Source of the DNA: Glaciecola sp. UBA2563
GTDB lineage: Bacteria > Pseudomonadota > Gammaproteobacteria > Enterobacterales > Alteromonadaceae
Direction: 5' to 3'
Assembly (NCBI GenBank): GCA_002340325.1
Contig: DDLV01000033.1
Coordinates: 1-13,544 of the forward strand
Length of the DNA stretch: 13,544 nucleotides
In this document: positions 6,879-13,034 of the stretch, piece after piece
How the letters are laid out: each line of letters begins with the position of its first letter
Position numbering within the stretch: position 1 is the stretch's first letter
The notes under the pieces: generated by a model
Databases searched by the model: none
What the model was told of the DNA's origin: nothing
What the model saw: the letters and a program-made list of their open reading frames with translations, nothing else
Made by a program: the position numbers and the translations under genes

Positions 6879-8184
6879 ACTCAGCCTGACAAGGCGCCTC
6901 ATTATTTCGAATCTAATTGTCGTTTTTGTCGTCTTGCCATTGTTTTCCTTTGCGCTAATTAACACGTTTTCAGCACAAGCTGAACTATCTGAACAGCAAA
7001 CTATGCAAGCGTTAAGCTATGAGTTGTTGGCAAAATTGGAGCTGGAGAATGGCGAGCTTTCCGATGATATTACCCTAACAGCGACTGAATTCTCACTACC
7101 AGGCTCGGGTTTGTATGCCTTTGTGAGATCAGGGAAACGAATTTTATGGGAATCGTCATCCGTTCTTTTTCCAACAGGAAACATCAATTGGGTAACCTCA
7201 AGCGCAGGCAAAGAGATTTTTACAACCATTGACATCCTTCAGCAAGTACATTTCAACTGGCAAATTCAAGTAATATTGGAACAAGCAGGCGTGACCTACC
7301 CGTTTACGGTCAACATAATAAAATCCAACACAGATTACGAAGAACAGCTACGCAAATTTAACACGCTATTATGGCCATGGTTGATTGGTATCAGCATTTT
7401 ATTTGCTGCGCTTCAATGCATCTGGGTATTGTGGTTTCGCCAACCTATGCGTGACCTTGCGCACGAAATCGAAGCGATAGAAAAGAGCAAACAAGCACAA
7501 ATTCACGGCCCCTACCCGCCTGAAATATCGACAGTAAATGACCGCCTTAATCAGCTATTGAACAATGAAAAACTGCAAAGAGAACGCTACAAAAACAAAC
7601 TTGCAGATTTGGCGCACAGTTTAAAAACGCCGCTAGCGGTAATGAGTACGCATGACAATATGCCGAGTGAAGCAGTCGATAGTATCGAAAAAATATCAGC
7701 CATCATTAATCACCAGCTAAAAAAAGCACAAGGTAAAGCATCGTCTTGGCATAAAGGATGCGATGTCAAACATATCGTCGAAAACCTCATTCCTTCTCTT
7801 GAGAAATTATACGCAACAAAAAACATCCAATTTACAGAAACCATCGATAGTGATGCTCGCTTTTATGGAGAAGAAGAAGACTTATACGAGCTTTTGGGTA
7901 ATTTACTGGAGAATGCATGTAAAGCATGCCGTCACAAAATAGCAGTTGCAATAAACAATCAACCTGCTTTAACCATTGTCATCAGTGATGATGGTGTCGG
8001 GATTAGTGATGCGCAAAAAGCTGAAATTCTGCAACGGGGGCATCGAGCAGACACTTACGACAGCGGTCAAGGGATAGGTTTGTCTGTCGTTCAAGATATT
8101 GTGAACACCTATCAAGGCTCACTAACGATAGAAGGTTCAGGTGCACTTGGGGGCGCGACATTTACCGTTTCTTTCAACCGGTAA
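6862..8184 (+). CDS. Sensor histidine kinase, PhoQ-like
   Basis: A 440-residue inner-membrane kinase: TM1 about 12-36, periplasmic sensor about 37-167, TM2 about 168-192, a linker, then the dimerisation helix with H252 in LADLAHSLKTPLAVM, and an ATP-binding domain with N-box LLGNLLENACKAC (N351), G1 DDGVGIS (376-382) and G2 GQGIGLSVV (402-410). The H-box and the RGHRADTYDSGQGIGLSVV segment resemble PhoQ rather than other OmpR-type kinases. The sensor region has an acidic patch (LELENGELSDD, about 59-69), but I cannot say whether it senses Mg2+, peptides or acid as PhoQ does. The gene starts inside the regulator's last codons. No strong hairpin follows; the next gene lies 145 bases downstream. 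Confidence 0.94.
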   Translation: MLAINKLSLTRRLIISNLIVVFVVLPLFSFALINTFSAQAELSEQQTMQALSYELLAKLELENGELSDDITLTATEFSLPGSGLYAFVRSGKRILWESSSVLFPTGNINWVTSSAGKEIFTTIDILQQVHFNWQIQVILEQAGVTYPFTVNIIKSNTDYEEQLRKFNTLLWPWLIGISILFAALQCIWVLWFRQPMRDLAHEIEAIEKSKQAQIHGPYPPEISTVNDRLNQLLNNEKLQRERYKNKLADLAHSLKTPLAVMSTHDNMPSEAVDSIEKISAIINHQLKKAQGKASSWHKGCDVKHIVENLIPSLEKLYATKNIQFTETIDSDARFYGEEEDLYELLGNLLENACKACRHKIAVAINNQPALTIVISDDGVGISDAQKAEILQRGHRADTYDSGQGIGLSVVQDIVNTYQGSLTIEGSGALGGATFTVSFNR

Positions 8185-8279
8185 CGCCCCGTTTTTAAAC
8201 ACTGTCACATCACTGTCGGCTTATTCCAGAGCGCAAGGGATACGACTGTCAGTTAGATGTCGTGGGAAAATGGTGTCGA

Positions 8280-8308
8280 TTGTGAATAATTAAGCTCAGT
8301 GTTACAAA
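8280..8308 (+). promoter_or_regulatory. Weak candidate promoter before the membrane/HTH gene pair
   Basis: TTGTGA (8280-8285), 17-base spacer, TACAAA (8303-8308). RNA would start near 8315, close to the ribosome site, so the leader would be very short. The rest of the 145-base gap holds short repeats such as ACTGTCACATCACTGTC and an ACGAC / GTCGT pair, which could be regulator contacts. Confidence 0.3.
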
Positions 8309-8329
8309 TTACTGTGAGAAGCATACAAC

Positions 8330-8737
8330 ATGAGTAAACATCATCCTGAAAACAACAGCGTTGTGTTTTCTTTTCGTAAAGGTCTTTACGTCCCCTTCTT
8401 TTATAAAGGACATCAAATCGTCGTGCATAACGCCAGCTTTACGCCCCGCGAAAAGATTTGGGTCGATGATGAATTGAGAGTCAATCGATGGTCTTTATCA
8501 ATGGATTCAACACAAGTCATTGAGGTTAGTGGTGAACAACTTATCCTTACGTATGGATGGACGAAAGGTATGGCGTCGTACTTTCTAACGGTTAAAAACG
8601 GAAACGAAACCGTTTATGAAATGACGTATCCGTTTAATGACAATAATGAGTCGTCCAAGCTGAGCATTGTAGTTTCACTGCTCATCGGGGGCCTTGCTGG
8701 CTACTTCGGTATCCAGTTGTTGTTGGGGTTATTCTAA
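8330..8737 (+). CDS. Unrecognised protein with C-terminal membrane anchor
   Basis: A 135-residue protein I do not recognise. Residues 1-108 are soluble, strand-rich and aromatic (FSFRKGLYVPFFYKGHQIVVH, then RVNRWSLSMDS, LILTYGWTKGMASYFLTVKNG), with no cysteine and no signal peptide. One hydrophobic segment (about 111-133) ends the chain, so it is tail-anchored with its body probably in the cytoplasm. ATG 8330 has GAGAAG 8 bases upstream. Its stop overlaps the start of the next gene (TAATG), which indicates translational coupling to the membrane HTH protein. A cytoplasmic partner or sensor for that regulator is a reasonable guess, not shown. Confidence 0.8.
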   Translation: MSKHHPENNSVVFSFRKGLYVPFFYKGHQIVVHNASFTPREKIWVDDELRVNRWSLSMDSTQVIEVSGEQLILTYGWTKGMASYFLTVKNGNETVYEMTYPFNDNNESSKLSIVVSLLIGGLAGYFGIQLLLGLF

Positions 8738-9030
8738 TGTTGCTCAAAAAGGATGTCATCAAACAAACTCGTCTTGATAAAGGGTGGACACAGGGACAAC
8801 TCGCAGAGCTATGTGACTTATCGGTCAGAACCATTCAGCGCACCGAAAAAAGCGGCGTGGCTTCTATGGAAACATCATTGGCGATTGCATCCGTTTTCGA
8901 AATCAATGTCGATGAGCTATATGTCAAAGAAGGTATTGTAGAAGACGTAAGTGAAATCCCTGCCAAAATAACCTACATCGGCTTTGTCGTTATGTTTCTA
9001 ATTGGGCTACTAATTGGCAAGATTTGGTAG
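8737..9030 (+). CDS. XRE-family helix-turn-helix protein with C-terminal membrane segment
   Basis: A 97-residue protein with an N-terminal Cro/C1-type HTH (about 5-62: IKQTRLDKGWTQGQLAELCDLSVRTIQRTEKSG, ending with the VDELY motif), a short linker, and one membrane helix (about 77-95) that closes the chain. It would be a membrane-tethered transcription regulator with its HTH in the cytoplasm. Its ATG overlaps the stop of the upstream tail-anchored protein by one base, so the two are made together. Such small HTH-TM proteins are known in several bacteria, but their signals are mostly undefined. The palindromic element starts two bases after its stop codon. Confidence 0.87.
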   Translation: MLLKKDVIKQTRLDKGWTQGQLAELCDLSVRTIQRTEKSGVASMETSLAIASVFEINVDELYVKEGIVEDVSEIPAKITYIGFVVMFLIGLLIGKIW

Positions 9031-9031
9031 T

Positions 9032-9228
9032 GCAGCTGGTTGTTGTTTAATGCTTGTCGCTTAAGCGATGAAGCGTCAAAGCGGAGGGATGTTTGCATGT
9101 AAAAGCGTGCGAACGCAAGGATGCGGTCGCCCGAGCGAACATGGATGTCACGAGCGTCTTTTACATGTGAACATGGCCGCAGCCAGCTGCATCGCTTAAG
9201 CGACAAGCATTAAACGACAGCTGGCTGC
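9032..9228. repeat. Palindromic repeat element (family B) between convergent genes
   Basis: A 197-base element bounded by 39-base inverted arms (9032-9070 and 9190-9228; 35 of 39 positions match). The inner part of each arm reads TTTAATGCTTGTCGCTTAAG. A nested perfect pair, CATGTAAAAG (9096-9105) with CTTTTACATG (9158-9167), gives a second stem. All four arm mismatches become G-U pairs in RNA copied in the plus direction and A-C mismatches in the other. It fills the gap between the HTH stop (9030) and the receptor stop (9236), so it could end or protect transcripts. No gene is carried; the open frame over 8973-9206 is a by-product. Confidence 0.82.
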
Positions 9229-9235
9229 AACGATA

Positions 9236-11362
9236 TTAAAACTCTCCAATAAGACTCAAACGCGCATTAATCGGCGGTGCTACCGTTGCTTGATGCGTGG
9301 AATGAGAATTCGGGAAATATAATTCGTTAGTCAGATTTTCGATGTTCAATTGAACGCGCATATCATCCGAAATATCGTAGTAAGCCGCTACATCGTACCG
9401 TGTGTAACTCGGTAATGTTGCAGAGTTTCCATTATTGATAAAGCTCTCATCCTGATACGTCAGACCTGCGCCGATACCAAACACATCATTGACCTGGTAC
9501 GTACTCCAAATAGAGAAAGTAGTTTCAGGTAACTCTCTTGGCGTTCTGCCTGTCGGTCCATTTCTATCCACTATTTCACCATCAAGATTGCTGTAATTGG
9601 TCGTCACTGCCCACTCATCGGTAATATTTCCTCTAAGTTGTATTTCATAACCGGAAATTTCAGAGTCAATGATATCTAACGTTGACGGATCGTTATCCGC
9701 AACTTGTGGTGAGCTTTGCTCATTTTCAAAGATGGCTGCAGTGAAACTCATGCCGTTTTCAAAATCATACTTTATGCCGATCTCCTGATTGGTATATGTA
9801 TCTGGGTCCAATCTATCGTCGTTACCATTGATATCAGTAAACTGCTCTCCACTTCTTGGTAGAAAGGATTCACTGTAACTAGCATAAATAGATACATTCT
9901 CTTGTGGTTTGAAAATGATACCTGCTCTCGGCGAGATTTCTTCATCTTTGCGAGTTCTCGTTTCTAGTACATCGGGGTTTGCGTTAAACACCTCAATGTC
10001 AAAACTATCGAATCGAGCCCCTATCACAATATCTAGTTTTTCAGAGATTGCTATCTCGTCTTGGACATAAAATGAATACACCTGCAAATCAACACGAGTA
10101 TCATCGTTTAGATCTGAAAACGGGACAGTAAACGCTTCACCTGCAGCATTTGTACCTGCTAGCCCTCGTAAACTTAGTGGTCGAGTTGCAATGAAAGTCT
10201 CTCTATCATCAATAGATGTGCTAAATTCCGGGTTAAAACGGTCCTGGTCAGACGCCGTATCGATGTACTCAGCACCAAAAATAAGCGTATGCTCAACATC
10301 GCCAGTCGCGAATTCACTCACTATATTTCCAGATAGAATTGTATTTTTACGCCGCGTGGTATCGATGTAGCCATCAAGCTCAACAATGTTGGTTGACTGA
10401 TCATATCCACTCGCATAGAAATTTGCATAAACCTTATCGTAATCACCGTAAAAAGCGCTGAAGTTACCCTTAATACTGTCAGAGAAAGCATGCTGTAATG
10501 TTGCTCTAAATACATTGGCTTCAAGCGTATGATAGTTGTTTTCTGGATCACCAAATACAATATCTTGTAAGAGCTCAACAGGACGGCCATTGTCTCCAGT
10601 AGGTATCCCACGGTCGATAAAACGTTCGTGGTCGATATATTCATAAGATAAATCAAGCGTAGTGCTGTCACCTAATTCAAATCTCGCCGTTGGATTGAGT
10701 CCATAGCGATCGCCGTCGTAGAAATCACGATCGTTATCAAGATGTTCGACCATTGCGTTAATTCTTACTGCCCCGCTGTCACCAGCAGCAAAGTTATGAT
10801 CAACCTCTATGCCATAACCACCAAACGTTGTATAGGATGCTTTGTATCCGGTGAAGTATTCCCCTAATTGCGCCTTTTTAGTTACTCGATTGAGAATTCC
10901 GCCTGTACCACCTCTGCCGAACAAAAGCGCATTTGGTCCACGTAATACTTCAACCTTTTCAATATTGTATAAGGCTCGATAGTACTGAACGTCGTCACGA
11001 TTACCATCGATAAAGAAATCTGCTGTTGAACGAATACCACGGAACACAACAGCATCTCTATGTCCTTCACCTTGCGATGTGTTAACCCCTGGCAAGTAAG
11101 CGATCAATTGCCCAATACTGTTAAACCCACGGTCTGTAATTTCTTCTTGAGAGATAATAGATAAGCTTTGTGGAACATCTATGATTGGCGTTGGTGTTTT
11201 AACCGAATTTGATTCATTAATCGATAAGAACTGCCCTTGAATAGTAATTTTTTCAACTGAATCAGCATCGCTATCGTTGCTATCAAGAGTTTCAGATGAT
11301 TGGGCATTTACCATATTGCTTGCAAGTAGTGCGAACGCTATGGCGCTTAATTTAAAACGCAT
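9236..11362 (-). CDS. TonB-dependent siderophore receptor
   Basis: A 708-residue outer-membrane receptor with a signal peptide (1-20, cut after VNA-QSS), a TonB-box-like stretch VEKITIQG (36-43), a plug domain (about 57-163: DVPQSLSIISQEEITDRG, the FRGIRSTADFFIDGNRDD segment, VEVLRGPNALLFGRGGTGGILN), and a 22-strand barrel ending NLTNELYF...RLSLIGEF with the terminal phenylalanine that barrel assembly recognises. Plug motifs are those of ferric-siderophore receptors, closest in type to catecholate or Fiu-like members; the ligand cannot be read from sequence. I take the ATG at 11362, with GGAG 6 bases upstream; the TTG 12 bases earlier overlaps that site. A Fur-like promoter and a leader hairpin lie upstream. 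No siderophore synthesis, PiuC-like or TonB/ExbBD gene is adjacent. Confidence 0.94.
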   Translation of the reverse strand: MRFKLSAIAFALLASNMVNAQSSETLDSNDSDADSVEKITIQGQFLSINESNSVKTPTPIIDVPQSLSIISQEEITDRGFNSIGQLIAYLPGVNTSQGEGHRDAVVFRGIRSTADFFIDGNRDDVQYYRALYNIEKVEVLRGPNALLFGRGGTGGILNRVTKKAQLGEYFTGYKASYTTFGGYGIEVDHNFAAGDSGAVRINAMVEHLDNDRDFYDGDRYGLNPTARFELGDSTTLDLSYEYIDHERFIDRGIPTGDNGRPVELLQDIVFGDPENNYHTLEANVFRATLQHAFSDSIKGNFSAFYGDYDKVYANFYASGYDQSTNIVELDGYIDTTRRKNTILSGNIVSEFATGDVEHTLIFGAEYIDTASDQDRFNPEFSTSIDDRETFIATRPLSLRGLAGTNAAGEAFTVPFSDLNDDTRVDLQVYSFYVQDEIAISEKLDIVIGARFDSFDIEVFNANPDVLETRTRKDEEISPRAGIIFKPQENVSIYASYSESFLPRSGEQFTDINGNDDRLDPDTYTNQEIGIKYDFENGMSFTAAIFENEQSSPQVADNDPSTLDIIDSEISGYEIQLRGNITDEWAVTTNYSNLDGEIVDRNGPTGRTPRELPETTFSIWSTYQVNDVFGIGAGLTYQDESFINNGNSATLPSYTRYDVAAYYDISDDMRVQLNIENLTNELYFPNSHSTHQATVAPPINARLSLIGEF

Positions 11363-11484
11363 GTTTTTCTCCAAGTTTGTCCTTTTTCTGGAGTAACGTC
11401 ACATCGCTACGAGCGCAAATAACGTCAAGAAAAAGATTTTTATTCTTAAGTGTTTTCGTTTTTTTTGATTGTTAAAAAAGGCGA

Positions 11485-11532
11485 GCTTTATTTCATCTGC
11501 AAAAATTGAATTGTGTGCTGATGAAATAAAGC
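11485..11532 (-). terminator. Terminator-like hairpin in the siderophore-receptor leader (possible attenuator)
   Basis: A 13-bp perfect stem (GCTTTATTTCATC at 11485-11497 with GATGAAATAAAGC at 11520-11532), extended by three more pairs after one mismatch, around a 14-base loop. In the minus direction a run of six U follows after five bases; in the plus direction a run of six U follows after two, so it could stop RNA polymerase from either side. It sits between the Fur-like promoter and the receptor start, about 120 bases before the ATG. The stem is AT-rich, so efficiency may be partial. Confidence 0.6.
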
Positions 11533-11602
11533 AATTTTTTCTTATAAATACTGGTTCAAGCTTTTAAGTAGTTTCCGCGCAGGATAATACCACCCAACGC
11601 AA

Positions 11603-11630
11603 AAGATAACAATTCTCATTTATATTTCAA
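11603..11630 (-). promoter_or_regulatory. Fur-like box overlapping a promoter of the siderophore receptor
   Basis: Minus strand contains TGAGAAT-T-GTTATCT (11604-11618), which matches the 7-1-7 Fur pattern TGATAAT-N-ATTATCA at 11 of 14 arm positions. It overlaps a possible promoter, TTGAAA (11625-11630), 16-base spacer, TATCTT (11603-11608). Iron-bound Fur here would block transcription, as expected for a siderophore receptor. The resulting leader would be about 235 bases. The gene-free region 11363-11899 also contains the leader hairpin and the plus-strand regulatory sites listed separately. Confidence 0.62.
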
Positions 11631-11722
11631 TTATAATATATTCATTCCTTTGAGTTCACGTTAAAAGAGTGGAAGGGTAAGTTGACACGCTACGAACATC
11701 GCTGAAACGCTTTAAAATTTAT

Positions 11723-11750
11723 ATTTTTGTTGAGTTAAAGTAACAAAAAT
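11723..11750. promoter_or_regulatory. Inverted repeat upstream of the BLUF gene
   Basis: ATTTTTGTT and AACAAAAAT form perfect 9-base arms around a 10-base centre. The repeat lies 10 bases upstream of the FNR-type site. It could be an operator; with no GC and no downstream T-run it is not a convincing terminator. Confidence 0.35.
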
Positions 11751-11759
11751 GTACGTTGC

Positions 11760-11773
11760 TTGATTTACATCAA
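11760..11773 (+). promoter_or_regulatory. Perfect FNR/Anr-type site upstream of the BLUF gene
   Basis: TTGAT-TTAC-ATCAA matches the FNR consensus TTGAT-N4-ATCAA at all ten fixed positions. A -10-like GATAAA lies at 11793-11798; RNA starting near 11805-11808 would place the site centre about 39-41 bases upstream, the usual place for activation by FNR-family proteins. The leader to the BLUF ATG would be about 95 bases. The site lies about 400 bases from the receptor gene, so the BLUF gene is the likelier target. Confidence 0.6.
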
Positions 11774-11899
11774 TATATTTGAATTGTGCAGTGATAAAGT
11801 GTGAAGCTGCCATTAGACCGTATTGCCTTTAGTGTGCTGCAAATGGCCTAGGTTGTAACTAAATAGAAACACGGTGTTCTCAGGGAGAGTTTCAAGCAA

Positions 11900-12343
11900 A
11901 TGAAAAGAGCGCTATACGTAAGTAAAGCAATGGTTCCGTTTTCATATATTGATATCGTGAGTCTTACAAAACAGTCTGCCGCGAGAAACAGGCAATATGA
12001 GGTTACCGGCTATCTTTGCTACTCCAACAACACATTTTTCCAATATATCGAAGGCGAAAAGCCTGTTGTAAATAGGCTTCTACATCAACTTCGAGAAGAC
12101 AAAAGACACAGATTTATCGCTGAAGTCGCGTCAGACAATCATGATGTTAGACTTTTCTCTTCTTGGGCAATGAAGTATCTAACGTGTAGCGATCTAACAG
12201 AGGTGCATTTGGACGGCTTTGTGTCAAATAGCATACTCTATCTAAAAGATAATTTTTCGGATAAAGGAATAAAGCTTAGATTGTTATGGCGCCAAGTAAT
12301 GCTTATTTCTCAAATGCATGATGCACATTTAGCGCGAATTTGA
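11900..12343 (+). CDS. BLUF-domain blue-light photoreceptor (stand-alone)
   Basis: A 147-residue short BLUF protein that should bind FAD and respond to blue light. All key pocket residues are present with the same spacing as in AppA: Y6 (ALYVSKA), N30 (SAARN), Q48 (FFQYIEG), W89 and M91 (SSWAM). The BLUF fold covers about 1-95; residues 96-147 form the helical cap seen in short BLUF proteins, with no EAL, GGDEF or other output domain, so it must signal through a partner. Ribosome site GGGAGAG lies about 10 bases upstream of the ATG. No obvious partner gene is adjacent; the downstream gene is convergent. The upstream FNR-type site suggests oxygen-dependent expression (inference). No clear terminator is seen in the 62-base gap after it. 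Confidence 0.93.
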   Translation: MKRALYVSKAMVPFSYIDIVSLTKQSAARNRQYEVTGYLCYSNNTFFQYIEGEKPVVNRLLHQLREDKRHRFIAEVASDNHDVRLFSSWAMKYLTCSDLTEVHLDGFVSNSILYLKDNFSDKGIKLRLLWRQVMLISQMHDAHLARI

Positions 12344-12405
12344 AAATACAATAAGGCTTTGAGCAGCGTTTTTAAATCACTAAGATTAGACTTCGATTCA
12401 GTACT

Positions 12406-12858
12406 TTAATTGAGAACTATAAGCTTTTGCAACGCATATCTTTGTTGGAGCCGGGGAAGCACCGCAAAGAGATAATATCGATTAAGCTCAGTCCCATTGA
12501 TCATTTCAACTCTCAACCAATCATCACCGCACCACAGACGATTAATTTCATCTAGTCGCAAAATGGTTTTAAATGGCAATTGATAGATTATCAGATAGTC
12601 GTCAACTATTTTAGCGACATAGTAAGTACGACGCCAGATCACCCATACTCCAAGACCTATAATCTGGAGTTTGAGCACAACATCGGCTAAATCAGCACCC
12701 ATCCATTTATCTTGCATTTGCCAATAACAAAAAACAAAAAATGCAGACATTGACAAGTAAAAACAGCCATTGACCCTACCAGATGCTAACCACTTAAATT
12801 GAATGAACAAAAGCCGCAATCTCAAACGATATCTATTAAGTTTTCTATCTATAACCAT
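12406..12858 (-). CDS. Small two-TM membrane protein of unknown function
   Basis: A 150-residue protein I cannot name. An Arg/Leu-rich cytoplasmic start (MVIDRKLNRYRLRLRLLF) leads into two membrane segments (about 31-48 and 60-77), which place both ends in the cytoplasm. They are followed by a strand-rich tail (about 79-135: YYVAKIVDDYLIIYQLPFKTILRLDEI and so on) that loosely resembles the PH-like domain of other small bacterial membrane proteins. The protein is rich in Trp, Tyr and Arg. ATG 12858 has no good ribosome site, so the start is uncertain. It is divergent from the dUTPase gene, with a 176-base gap in which I see no firm promoter, and convergent with the BLUF gene. Confidence 0.72.
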   Translation of the reverse strand: MVIDRKLNRYRLRLRLLFIQFKWLASGRVNGCFYLSMSAFFVFCYWQMQDKWMGADLADVVLKLQIIGLGVWVIWRRTYYVAKIVDDYLIIYQLPFKTILRLDEINRLWCGDDWLRVEMINGTELNRYYLFAVLPRLQQRYALQKLIVLN

Positions 12859-13034
12859 ACTAAATTGTTAATGCGGATGTCGCTGTCCAAAAGTACTGAA
12901 CTCATAGCGATATATACTGGACGAAAAATAGTAAACGCATTAAGCTTTCCAATTAAACAATCCTGCGATACGCAAAAAAAGTCGTTCTGAATGTTTGTCT
13001 CCGTTTAACCAACGCACCTCAAAGAAGAAGAAAA

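Noticed and set aside
8973..9206. Minus-strand frame of 77 codons
   Set aside because: It is produced by the palindromic element and the end of the HTH gene.
10321..10671. Minus-strand frame of 116 codons
   Set aside because: It lies entirely within the siderophore-receptor gene in another frame and has no domain.
12883..12898. LexA-like CTGT-N8-ACTG before the dUTPase gene
   Set aside because: The second half should be ACAG and the centre lacks the expected alternating AT; too weak to claim SOS control.
12799..12990. Plus-strand frame of 63 codons
   Set aside because: It overlaps the opposite-strand membrane-protein start and the intergenic gap and has no ribosome site or domain.
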